From positions 1-64,000 of the forward strand of contig JAJDVX010000022.1 of the NCBI GenBank assembly GCA_022825895.1: DNA of 64,000 nucleotides, read 5' to 3'. This DNA comes from Chloroflexota bacterium. Its GTDB lineage: Bacteria > Chloroflexota > UBA11872. How positions within the stretch are numbered: position 1 is the first letter of the stretch; each line of letters starts with the position of its first letter. This document shows, in pieces, positions 7,811 through 15,471 of this stretch. The position numbers were made by a program, and so were the translations under genes. The notes under the pieces are model-generated. The model was not told where the DNA came from. It did not search any database and was given only the letters and a program-made list of their open reading frames with translations.

Positions 7811-8974
7811 CAGTTGACCCAGCGCGTCGTACGTGAACTGCCAGAGCGTCCACATCCCGGGCAGGAACGACCCCAGCAACACGGGGGGGGAGAGATCAAG
7901 CTCCGCAAGTTGCGCGTGCTGAATCACGTCCAGGACAGCCAACCGGGCCCGTGGTTCGCCGCCCAGCCTGTCGAAAATCACTTGCGACTCCTGCACCGGT
8001 ACGTACAGGTCGCTCCTGTCGTGCAAGAGTGCCACGGGCGCCCGCAGCCGCTCGATGTGCGCGTCGGGTGAAATCGACTCCAGCGTCCCCGGCATGGTGC
8101 CGCGCACACCGTCCATAAGCCTGCCCACCGCCGCGGGATCGCGGTTCACGAACAGGTCGTACACGCTGCGAGCGGGTGCGCCGAAACCGGTCAGGTCGTA
8201 TGTCGGCAGCACGTCCGGATCCGGGTCGGGCGTCTCAAGTGTGAACAGGTGGAAAAGCGCCTCCTGGTCGCTGGCTTCGGGAATCGCGGAGAGCAGGGTA
8301 TTGCGCGTTACCAGCCACACGTAGCTGTCGGGCTGGTAGGGCTCGTGACCGTCGCCGACTTGCACGGTTGACGTCGTCACGGCGCGCAGCATCGCGTCGA
8401 GCGAGTAGTACGCCCCAATCGTCGCGACCAGCGCCGCCTGCTCCGCGATCTCCGGATCCGATGCCGCCACCATCGCCAGCGATCCGCCCATGCTGAAGCC
8501 GATGAATCCCACGCGGTTCGGATCGACTGACGGACGCGACTGGAGGACCTGGAACCCCCGAACCAGCGCGCCAATGTCCTCCGGGAACACCCGGTAGTTC
8601 TGGTAGTCCAGCGCATCGGGCACGAGAACCGCAAACCCCGTTCGCGCCAGCCCGTCGGCAAAGCCAACCAGCGGCTCGTACGTTCGCCCTTCGGGTACAA
8701 CCCCGTTCACCAGCACGATCGCGGGCCCGTGGCGTGCGTCCGGCGGCTCATAGAGGTCCGCCAGCACGTCATATCCCTCCCTTGTCGTGTACGACAGCGT
8801 GGTGACGCGCGGCAGCGGACGCAGTTGCAGCGGCGTCGGCGGATTGCCGGGAACTACGGCCGCCAGCGCCGACGCCGTACGAATCCCAGGCCCCAATTCA
8901 TCTCGTACGCCGACGACGAATCCCAGGAGGGCCAACGCCAGCCCCAAGCCGATAAACGTCCGGGCCGAGATCAC
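7781..8974 (-). CDS. Membrane-anchored alpha/beta hydrolase
   Basis: 397 residues. An N-terminal hydrophobic stretch (about 6-23, FIGLGLALALLGFVVGV) is a signal anchor or uncleaved signal. The hydrolase domain has an HG-like oxyanion region (IVLVNGVVPEG), the nucleophile elbow GFSMGGS, a likely acid in LLHDRSDLYVP and a C-terminal His in VIQHAQLAEL. This is the dienelactone-hydrolase-like arrangement. Substrate unknown. It is convergent with the phosphoesterase and lies about 70 bases downstream of nrdR on the same strand, so it may be read through from that promoter. Confidence 0.85.
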   Translation of the reverse strand: MISARTFIGLGLALALLGFVVGVRDELGPGIRTASALAAVVPGNPPTPLQLRPLPRVTTLSYTTREGYDVLADLYEPPDARHGPAIVLVNGVVPEGRTYEPLVGFADGLARTGFAVLVPDALDYQNYRVFPEDIGALVRGFQVLQSRPSVDPNRVGFIGFSMGGSLAMVAASDPEIAEQAALVATIGAYYSLDAMLRAVTTSTVQVGDGHEPYQPDSYVWLVTRNTLLSAIPEASDQEALFHLFTLETPDPDPDVLPTYDLTGFGAPARSVYDLFVNRDPAAVGRLMDGVRGTMPGTLESISPDAHIERLRAPVALLHDRSDLYVPVQESQVIFDRLGGEPRARLAVLDVIQHAQLAELDLSPPVLLGSFLPGMWTLWQFTYDALGQLSAGVDAHQA

Positions 8975-9043
8975 GGTGCCCCACTCCAGGACATCCGACC
9001 GCGAGCCATGCCTCCCGGCCGCAAGTCGCAGCCCGACCGCGAG

Positions 9044-9688
9044 CTAGGAATCCTCGGTTTCCTCCGGAACCAGCGGAAGCGTCGTTCGCTCGATTTCCGT
9101 TCGCTCGCGACGCAGACGCGATTCGGTGATGGTTTCAAGCATCTCCTGGACGCCGCCCTCGCCAAAGTACCCCGACGCGTAGCGAACGTAGGTGACCTCG
9201 TCGAGCATGACCAGGCGTTCCATGACGAGATCGGCAATGTGCTTTGAGGGAACATCCAGCGACTCGCGGCCGAGCAGGTGGTTCTCGATCTGGATGGCCG
9301 CTTCTTCCGCCCAAGAACTGGTCACGGGTCGCTTCGTCCCGGCGATCATGATCGAGCGGTAGAGCTTGCCTCGGTTGAACGGCTCGCTTCGTCCATCGTC
9401 TTTGACCACGCGAACATCCATTCGCGCCAAGCGTTCCAGCGTCTGGTACGCCAGCGAGCAGTCCGCGCAGCGGCGATGGCGGCGCAATGTTCCCTGCGAC
9501 GTCAACTCCCACGACTCGATCCGCGCCTCGTCGTGTCCACAGTGGGGGCACGCGAAGATGTCGCGACGCTCATAGGTGGTGAATCGATGGCCGCACTCCT
9601 GGCAGGCGCGGCGGCGACGTGTGGCGTCGGCGGCCTCGCGTGTGTCGACGACGTGCAGCCGGGCCGACGTGCAGGTTGGGCACCGCAT
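9044..9688 (-). CDS. nrdR: NrdR-type repressor with two tandem zinc ribbons
   Basis: 214 residues starting at MRCPTC. NrdR senses ATP/dATP through an ATP-cone and represses ribonucleotide reductase genes. Ribbon 1 uses C3, C6, C29 and C32 followed by RFTTYERRD. A second ribbon with the same layout uses C47, C50, C74 and C77 followed by a degenerate AYQTLERLA. The ATP-cone (about 91-180) has VVKDDGRSEPFNRGKL and VPSKHIADLVMERL. Usual NrdR is about 150-170 residues with a single ribbon, so about 45 residues are an internal duplication. The start is set by the family N-terminus; in-frame codons upstream to 9781 run through the NrdR-box-like site. No nrd genes are in the window. Confidence 0.93.
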   Translation of the reverse strand: MRCPTCTSARLHVVDTREAADATRRRRACQECGHRFTTYERRDIFACPHCGHDEARIESWELTSQGTLRRHRRCADCSLAYQTLERLARMDVRVVKDDGRSEPFNRGKLYRSIMIAGTKRPVTSSWAEEAAIQIENHLLGRESLDVPSKHIADLVMERLVMLDEVTYVRYASGYFGEGGVQEMLETITESRLRRERTEIERTTLPLVPEETEDS

Positions 9689-9718
9689 GTTGGGCATTTC
9701 CCGCCAATCTGGGCGCGA

Positions 9719-9747
9719 ATCATACCACCCAACCACTACATCTAGTG
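9719..9747 (-). promoter_or_regulatory. nrdR promoter with overlapping NrdR-box-like palindrome
   Basis: On the plus strand CACTACATCTAGTG (9734-9747) is an inverted repeat CACTA/TAGTG with a 4-base centre, close to the NrdR-box core CACTATATNTAGTG. On the minus strand a -10-like TATGAT lies at 9719-9724, placing the box across the spacer and -35 position of a promoter whose transcript would begin about 25 bases before the nrdR start. This fits autorepression, a known habit of NrdR. The -35 itself is poor. Confidence 0.6.
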
Positions 9748-9775
9748 CTCTGTTGGCATGTGCCACACATTCGAC

Positions 9776-9788
9776 CCACATTTTGTGG
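9776..9788. promoter_or_regulatory. Second short palindrome upstream of nrdR
   Basis: CCACA (9776-9780) and TGTGG (9784-9788) are perfect arms around TTT. The centre lies about 42 bases (close to four helical turns) from the centre of the NrdR-box-like site. NrdR sites often come in phased pairs, usually about three turns apart, so this could be a second half of a paired operator. Confidence 0.35.
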
Positions 9789-9893
9789 TAGATGGAGACT
9801 CAAGTCTGTCTCGCACCGAAACGTTAGCTGGCCGCAAGCCGGCTGCAGTCGAGGCGCGATACTGTCAGCCGTCACCCGCAGGGCGGAACTCAA

Positions 9894-10316
9894 GTGTCAC
9901 GAGAGCGGGCAGAACGCCAGGGAATCCGATTCAGCCGCGTGGATCACGTGGCAATCAACGTGCGCGATCTTGACCGCAGCGCGGCGCTCTATGCCCGCGT
10001 CCTGGCTCTTGTTCCGGGACCGCGAACAACGTTCCGACAGGTTCTGGAGGCGCCCAGGTTGTCGTTGCATCTGTTCCAGGCGCCTGAGCGGCGACCGGAC
10101 GCGGGTACCCACGACTGGCGGCGGTTAGGCGTGCAACACGTGGCGTTGGCCCTGGGCGAAGCCGAGTTCGAACGCGCCGCGGAAGTCATCGTGGCGGCCG
10201 GATCGGCGGTCGAAGGGCCAACAGAAGACCCGGAGGGACGTTCGCTCTACTTTCGCGATCCGGATGGCAACGTTATCGAACTACGCAGCGCGTGGGATTC
10301 ATCCCGCGGCGAGTGA
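9894..10316 (+). CDS. Glyoxalase/VOC superfamily protein
   Basis: 140 residues, GTG start. It shows a vicinal-oxygen-chelate fold: a first beta-alpha-beta module beginning FSRVDHVAINVRDLDRS, a middle GVQHVALAL strand with the second ligand-like His, and a closing YFRDPDGNVIELRS strand with the acidic ligand. This is the usual layout of single-domain metal-dependent lyases and dioxygenase relatives. Substrate cannot be assigned. It lies alone between nrdR (divergent) and the nucleotidyltransferase. Confidence 0.85.
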   Translation: MSRERAERQGIRFSRVDHVAINVRDLDRSAALYARVLALVPGPRTTFRQVLEAPRLSLHLFQAPERRPDAGTHDWRRLGVQHVALALGEAEFERAAEVIVAAGSAVEGPTEDPEGRSLYFRDPDGNVIELRSAWDSSRGE

Positions 10317-10367
10317 ATCCAAGCAACGCCGGCGACCGGCGCGGCCGACTCCGTCGCAGCCCGTTCC

Positions 10368-10373
10368 TATAAT
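10368..10373 (+). promoter_or_regulatory. -10 element before the nucleotidyltransferase gene
   Basis: A perfect TATAAT in a GC-rich gap, 48 bases before the start codon at 10421. The -35 at the right distance (CCGACT) is weak. TATAAT is rare enough by chance in this composition to be worth noting. Confidence 0.4.
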
Positions 10374-10420
10374 CGTGCGTCGCGGCGCCGGGCGCCCGTG
10401 ATGCCCTGGAGGTCCGCTGC

Positions 10421-11128
10421 GTGTACGCCGTATTGATCGCCGGAGGCCGCGGTGAACGCCTGCGGCCGCTGACCGCTAACGTGCCCAAGCCCATGGTCGC
10501 CGTGGCCGGCAAGCCGATCATGCAGCACCAGGTGGAGTGGTACCAGGCACAGGGTGTCGACCACTTTGTCATCTCGTGCGGCTACTTGCACGAAGTCATC
10601 GAGGACCACTTTGGCGACGGCTCGGCCTTCGGCGCCAGCTTCAGCTACGCGGTTGAGGACACGCCGATGGGACGCGGTGGCGGCCTGCGCCTGGGCATGC
10701 AGCAGATTCCCCGCGACGAGCCGATCGTGATGGCTTCCAACGCCGACATCCTGACGGAACAGCGGCTGGCCCCGATGCTGGCCCAGCATCGGGCCGACGC
10801 CAACATGGCCACCATCTTGCTGACGCCCTACATCAGCCAGTATGGGATCGTGGAGGTTGACGGCCGCAAGGTCAGCCAGTTCACCACCAATCCGGTGCTG
10901 CCCCACTGGATCAACGGCGGCGTGTACGTGCTGGACCGGTCATTTGAAGATCACTTGCCCGAGATTGGCGACCACGAGGACAGCACATTTCCGGAACTGG
11001 CCGCGGCGGGCCGGCTGGGCGCCTTCCAATCCGAATCTCGCTGGCGCGGAATGGATAGCGTGAAAGACCACGCCAATCTCGAAGCCGAACTGGCCAACGC
11101 ACCCCTGAAATACGCCGGCGCAGACTGA
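10421..11128 (+). CDS. Sugar-phosphate nucleotidyltransferase
   Basis: 235 residues, GTG start with GGAGGT at about 10409. The N-terminus carries the nucleotide-binding signature LIAGGRGERLRPLT and KPMVAVAGKPI. A later NADIL strand supplies the metal-binding Asp and MGRGGGLRLG is the sugar-pocket loop. It belongs to the RmlA/GCD1-like group that makes NDP-sugars, most like mannose-1-phosphate guanylyltransferase or glucose-1-phosphate transferases without the C-terminal hexapeptide domain. The exact sugar is not determined by sequence. It could feed the same glycan pathways as the gmd cluster. Confidence 0.88.
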   Translation: MYAVLIAGGRGERLRPLTANVPKPMVAVAGKPIMQHQVEWYQAQGVDHFVISCGYLHEVIEDHFGDGSAFGASFSYAVEDTPMGRGGGLRLGMQQIPRDEPIVMASNADILTEQRLAPMLAQHRADANMATILLTPYISQYGIVEVDGRKVSQFTTNPVLPHWINGGVYVLDRSFEDHLPEIGDHEDSTFPELAAAGRLGAFQSESRWRGMDSVKDHANLEAELANAPLKYAGAD

Positions 11129-11155
11129 TGTCGCCGGCCGCGCGCCGGCCCTGAC

Positions 11156-11965
11156 ATGCCACGGCCCAGACCGGTCACGCCGCCACCGTTTCGCGAAACG
11201 GGTTACGACCCGGCCGCGCCGGTGTACGACCTGGAGTACCCCGAGTGCGACGGAGCGGAGTTGAACTTCTGGATCACCGAGGGGCGCCGTTTCGGACCGC
11301 GGCTGCTGGAATTCGCCGTCGGCACCGGCCGCATAGCGATACCCCTGTCCAGGCAGGGTTTCCGGGTCACCGGCGTGGATTCGTCGGCAGCCATGCTGCG
11401 GCGAGCGGCTGCACGCCATGCCTCGCTGTCTCGCACCACCCGCGCACGGCTTCACCTGCGACGCGGTGACATGCGCACTTGTCGGCTCCCGGAGACCGTT
11501 GACCTTGCCCTGGTGGGTTTCAACTCATACCTGTTGCTTCCCGACCGAGAATCCCGGATGAAGACCCTCCAGAACGCCGCTATCCACGTGCGGCCGGGCG
11601 GGGGCGTGGCCGTGGACGTGTTCTCCGCCACGTCGCTTGACGCCACGCCGGATCACGAGGAGGTGGAGTTCCTGGAACGCGACCCCTCAACCGGCCGGCG
11701 CGTTACCCGCGAGCGCTTCTACACCTACGACGAGGCCGCGCATCGCGGTTGCAGCACTCTCATCTACCGCTACTACGACGGCCCGTTGCTGGTTGATGAG
11801 CGCCGGCTGGGTTACAGCCTGGCGCTGCTGACCCGGGATGACGTAGTGGCCGAGTTTGTGGAGGCCGGGTTGCAGATTGACGCGGTGCACGGCGACTACA
11901 CGCGCCAGCCGTGGCGCGACGACTCGCCGAACCTGATCGTCATCGGCCGCGCGGTCACCCGTTGA
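11156..11965 (+). CDS. Class I SAM-dependent methyltransferase
   Basis: 269 residues. The SAM-binding motif I is LLEFAVGTGRIAIPLS, followed by GVDSSAAML (motif I acid) and a DLALVGFNSYLLL post-motif region. The start of the protein (YDPAAPVYDLEY) is typical of this group. Substrate unknown. It contains a perfect 16-bp palindrome at 11186-11201 inside the coding sequence, which looks coincidental. It follows the nucleotidyltransferase by 27 bases and is probably cotranscribed. Confidence 0.85.
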   Translation: MPRPRPVTPPPFRETGYDPAAPVYDLEYPECDGAELNFWITEGRRFGPRLLEFAVGTGRIAIPLSRQGFRVTGVDSSAAMLRRAAARHASLSRTTRARLHLRRGDMRTCRLPETVDLALVGFNSYLLLPDRESRMKTLQNAAIHVRPGGGVAVDVFSATSLDATPDHEEVEFLERDPSTGRRVTRERFYTYDEAAHRGCSTLIYRYYDGPLLVDERRLGYSLALLTRDDVVAEFVEAGLQIDAVHGDYTRQPWRDDSPNLIVIGRAVTR

Positions 11966-12038
11966 CACGGGGCCAGCGCGCTCTCCACAATCGCACCTAA
12001 GCCAGCCGGGCTCTACGGGCCCACGACCAGAGATCCAC

Positions 12039-12341
12039 ATGACTAGCGAGACGCGCCGCCACATCCGCGTATCCGAGTTCCGGTTTCAGATTCCACGTCG
12101 CGATGGCGACGGCACCTTTGCCGTACCACGCCACCAGCTCGGCTGGACGGATGCGTTTATCGACGACGAAACCGGCGAACGCTACGAACTGGCCTACGTG
12201 CTTGAGCAATTGGAAGCTCAGGGCTGGGACGTGCATGATTTGCTGAAAGGGCGCGGGACATTCCGCGAAACCGTGGAGCGACTCCCCCTCCCGTACGGTG
12301 GTCAGTTTGTCCCTGGAGACCCAACCACCCGCGACGCCTAG
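12039..12341 (+). CDS. Uncharacterised 100-residue protein
   Basis: 100 residues, soluble, with no family recognised. It begins MTSETRRHIRVSEFRF and contains LGWTDAFIDDETGERYELAYVL-like mixed charged sequence and a C-terminal PYGGQFVPGD. There are no cysteines, no membrane segment and no repeats. It lies between a methyltransferase and an oxidoreductase, all in the same direction. Reality as a gene is supported by its position filling the gap and by its ordinary composition compared with the proline/arginine-rich antisense frames. Confidence 0.65.
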   Translation: MTSETRRHIRVSEFRFQIPRRDGDGTFAVPRHQLGWTDAFIDDETGERYELAYVLEQLEAQGWDVHDLLKGRGTFRETVERLPLPYGGQFVPGDPTTRDA

Positions 12342-12403
12342 GCCGCGGCCGCTACGGTTCGGCGCGTTGACGTAGACTTCCGCCCGTCGGCGCGCACTGC
12401 ACG

Positions 12404-13408
12404 ATGTCCATGCCATACCGACTTGGCGCCATTGGCGTTGGCGGCAACGCCGCCGGTCACCTTCGGCGGTTTCTTGGGATGTCCGAGGTCGAAGTGGTTG
12501 GCCTGGCCGACCCGTCGGACGCAGCCATTGCAACGGCAAGGTCCGGCCTGACCGACCTGCACGAGGTTTCCGCCTACTCGGACTGGCGTGACCTTCTGTC
12601 AGCGGCAGACCCGGATGTGGTGCTGGTGTCTACGCCCCACACGCTCCACCACGAGCACGTGATGGGCGCCCTGAACGCCGGCGCACACGTGCTGTGCGAA
12701 AAGCCCCTGGCGCACACGCCCGAACTTGCGCAGGAGATTGCCGATCACGCGAACGATCTTGGCCGACACGTCGTGGTCGGCTTTCAGCGCCGCTTCAGCC
12801 CCGGCTACACGTACATGCGGAGACGCCTGCAGCGCGGCGACATGGGTGACGTCACTCACGTTCAGGCCAGCCAGTGGCAGGCGTGGATCAACAGCGCCAG
12901 GGGCAAGTGGCGGAGCACGCTGGCCCTGGGTGGCGGCGGTCAGCTCAGCGACTCTGGCAGCCATCTCATGGACATGCTGCTATGGACGACCGGATTGCGC
13001 ATCGTCGAAGTCGACGCTCGAATGCGTAGCTACGACCTGGAAGTCGAAGTCGACGGCGCGGCCGTGTTCCTTTTCGAGAATGGCGCCATAGGCACCCTCT
13101 CGATTATTGGTACCGGACACACATTCGGAGAGCGCCTGTCGGTGGTTGCCGGCAACGGCGCAATCCGAGCGGACTGGGCCTCGGGCGGCGTGGAGGTGAT
13201 CCTTGAAGACGACCTCGAGGCCAAGCTGACGCGTGAAGTCGATGGACTTTCTGGCGGAAGTAATCCAGACGAGCACTTCCTGGCTGTAATCAAGGGAGAC
13301 GCCACGAACGGTTCGCCGCCCGAGGACAGCGTCCATCTCCTGGAAGTCCTGGCCGCAATTCGACGATCGGCGGATACCGGCCAGCGCGAGATCGTCAGTC
13401 AGACCTGA
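12404..13408 (+). CDS. Gfo/Idh/MocA-family oxidoreductase
   Basis: 334 residues. The N-terminal Rossmann domain (about 1-125) has GAIGVGGNAAGHLRRF and the dehydrogenase signature CEKPLA. The C-terminal alpha/beta domain carries GGGGQLSDSGSHLMDMLLWTTG, which includes the conserved Asp and His of the active site. It is an NAD(P)-dependent sugar, inositol or related oxidoreductase; substrate not known. The start ATG at 12404 is followed closely by another at 12410, and either could be used. Confidence 0.9.
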   Translation: MSMPYRLGAIGVGGNAAGHLRRFLGMSEVEVVGLADPSDAAIATARSGLTDLHEVSAYSDWRDLLSAADPDVVLVSTPHTLHHEHVMGALNAGAHVLCEKPLAHTPELAQEIADHANDLGRHVVVGFQRRFSPGYTYMRRRLQRGDMGDVTHVQASQWQAWINSARGKWRSTLALGGGGQLSDSGSHLMDMLLWTTGLRIVEVDARMRSYDLEVEVDGAAVFLFENGAIGTLSIIGTGHTFGERLSVVAGNGAIRADWASGGVEVILEDDLEAKLTREVDGLSGGSNPDEHFLAVIKGDATNGSPPEDSVHLLEVLAAIRRSADTGQREIVSQT

Positions 13409-13540
13409 CCACGTCCGGTGGGCGTGTCCAGCGACGACACGGGCGCGTCCCGGCAATTGGGTGACGTCTGCTCCGGGGAACGCGCGCGGCGTTCGCCGGC
13501 AGGGAATCCGCTGCTCGCCTGGCAGCGACGCTGACCCGGC
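13409..13540. other. Convergent spacer, nothing recognised
   Basis: 132 bases between the convergent Gfo/Idh gene and the DUF151 gene. I see no clear hairpin with a T run and no promoter-like motif. Confidence 0.5.
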
Positions 13541-14047
13541 CTACGACTTTTCGAGATCGTCGAGGTCGAGTTGGTTAATGAACTCGCGGAACACCTCGAG
13601 CTTCTCTTCCGCCACCGGCTCTCCTTCGCCGGCCTCTTCGCCGTCGGTGTCAGGTTCGAATCCTGCTTCGTTGAGCACTGACGGATCGACGAGAATCGGT
13701 GCGCTCGCACGAACGGCCAGCGCAATCGCGTCGCTGGGTCGCGAGTCCAATTCGCGGCGGCTACCGTTGATATCCAGGACAATGGTTGCGAAGAAGGTCG
13801 TGTCAATCAGATCAGTCACCACAACTCGCTCGACAGACCCTTGGACCGATTCAATCAACTGCTTGAGCAGGTCGTGGGTCAGCGGCCGCGGAACCTCATG
13901 GTCCTGCAACTTTACGGCGATTGCGTCGGCTTCGCCCTGGCCGATAACGATGGCCAGATAGCGTGGCCCGTCCCGTTCTTTCAGCACTACCACACGGCTG
14001 GGACTGATCAGATTCACGCGCACGCTGTCCACGATCATTTCGATCAT
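13541..14047 (-). CDS. Bifunctional nuclease (DUF151) family protein
   Basis: 168 residues. The DUF151 domain covers about 5-140: VVVLKERDGPRYLAIVIGQGEADAIA, RPLTHDLLKQLIESV, TTFFATIVLDINGSRRELDSRPSDAIALAVR and PILVDPSVL are all family landmarks. The tail (about 140-168) is acidic, EPDTDGEEAGEGEPVAEE. Some plant members have nuclease activity in vitro; bacterial roles are unclear. It sits about 95 bases downstream of aspartate kinase on the same strand. Confident as to family, not function. Confidence 0.9.
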   Translation of the reverse strand: MIEMIVDSVRVNLISPSRVVVLKERDGPRYLAIVIGQGEADAIAVKLQDHEVPRPLTHDLLKQLIESVQGSVERVVVTDLIDTTFFATIVLDINGSRRELDSRPSDAIALAVRASAPILVDPSVLNEAGFEPDTDGEEAGEGEPVAEEKLEVFREFINQLDLDDLEKS

Positions 14048-14142
14048 GTCGCTACCGCCACTCCCGCTCCAGGCGACCTTCTCACAGGGTTGGCGCGCAC
14101 TTTCATGGTATCAGCGGCCATCCGCGGAACGAATGCGCGGCG

Positions 14143-15375
14143 TCACACGGCGTCCGGAGCGCTCAGATCGAATTCGTCGTGTAGCAGCTGAGTCGCCCTC
14201 GCCACCTGCGACTTGTCGACCAGGCAGGTCAGGCGAATCTCGCTGGTCGTAATGCTCACGATGTTGATGCCGGCGGCAGCCAACGCCCCGAACATCCGGG
14301 CCGCGATTCCAGGCGTGCTCTGAATGCCCACGCCCACGATGCTGACCTTACCCAGTTCGGTCGACGCCGCCACGTCGCGTGCGCCAATCTCCGCCGCCAC
14401 GGGGCGAATGAGATCCAGCGTCGAGTCCAGGTCCGTCTCGCCGACGGTGAACGACAGATCGGTCACCCCGCCGTCGGAGACGTTTTGCACGATGACGTCG
14501 ATGTTGATGTGCCGGTCAGCCAGGGGCTGGAACAACGCATGTGCCAGACCCGGCCGATCACTAACGCCGCGAATCGTCACCCGGGCCACGTCCGTGTCGT
14601 GAGCGACCGCGCGCACGCGCTGCATGGTTTCGATGGGAACCGCTGATTCAGCCACAATTTCCGTCCCTGGTGCATCGCTGAAACTGGAACGTACCACCAC
14701 CGGCATGCTGAAGTGTTCGGCAATCTCGACCGCGCGCGGATGCATGACGCGCGCGCCCAGCTTTGCCATCTCCAGCATTTCGTCGTAAATCACCAGATCG
14801 AGCTTGCGCGCGTCCGGCACGATGCGCGGATCGGCGGTGAAGATGCCGTCCACGTCCGTATAGATCTCGCAGCGATCAACGCCAAGCGCGACGGCTAATG
14901 CCACCGCGGACGTATCCGACGTACCGCGCGCAAGCGTCACGATGTCGCCCCCCGGGCCAAGTCCCTGGAAGCCGGCCATAACCGGAACGCACCCGGACTC
15001 GAGTTCGGCACGTATGCGGGTCGGCTCAATCTCCGTGATGCGGGCACGGCCATAGCGCCCGTTGGTCCGGATGCCAGCCTGCGGACCCGAGAGAGCAACC
15101 GCGTCGCACCCGAGTTCGTGCAACGCCATTGACATGAGAGCCGCGGAAACGAGTTCACCGGTGGACAGCAAGAAGTCCAACTCGCGCGAACGCGGCCGCG
15201 TAGCCAGTCGCTCCGCCGCAGCGATCAGATCGTCGGTCGTGTCGCCCATGGCGGACACCACCACGGCTATGCGGTCGCCCTGAGTCAGTGAGTCGTGAAT
15301 CCGCTCGGCCACCGCACGGATTCGCTCACTGGTCGCGACTGAAGATCCACCAAATTTCTGAACGAGTAGTGCCAC
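14143..15375 (-). CDS. lysC: Aspartate kinase
   Basis: About 410 residues from GTG 15375, chosen because VALLVQKFGGSSVATSERI is the canonical N-terminus. The frame continues upstream to 15453 without conserved sequence. The kinase domain (1-250) has KFGGSS, VVVSAMGDTTDDLI, FLLSTGE and TLARGTSDTSAVALA. Two ACT domains follow (about 265-410), the usual site of lysine or threonine feedback. It makes aspartyl phosphate, the first step to lysine, threonine and methionine. Threonine synthase is also in this window (52270). It is single-function, with no homoserine dehydrogenase fusion. Confidence 0.95.
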   Translation of the reverse strand: MALLVQKFGGSSVATSERIRAVAERIHDSLTQGDRIAVVVSAMGDTTDDLIAAAERLATRPRSRELDFLLSTGELVSAALMSMALHELGCDAVALSGPQAGIRTNGRYGRARITEIEPTRIRAELESGCVPVMAGFQGLGPGGDIVTLARGTSDTSAVALAVALGVDRCEIYTDVDGIFTADPRIVPDARKLDLVIYDEMLEMAKLGARVMHPRAVEIAEHFSMPVVVRSSFSDAPGTEIVAESAVPIETMQRVRAVAHDTDVARVTIRGVSDRPGLAHALFQPLADRHINIDVIVQNVSDGGVTDLSFTVGETDLDSTLDLIRPVAAEIGARDVAASTELGKVSIVGVGIQSTPGIAARMFGALAAAGINIVSITTSEIRLTCLVDKSQVARATQLLHDEFDLSAPDAV

Positions 15376-15471
15376 GCCCAACCACGCTGTCGACGCACGA
15401 ACCCATGATGCTAGCAATCGGGGCGCGGCGACTGGCAGATTCAGCGCGCCCAACGTGGCGCACCGTGGACG

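Noticed and set aside
11186..11201. Perfect 16-bp palindrome CCGTTTCGCGAAACGG as a possible parS
   Set aside because: It lacks the central spacing of parS (core CG in place of ACGT), lies inside the methyltransferase coding sequence and encodes ordinary residues.
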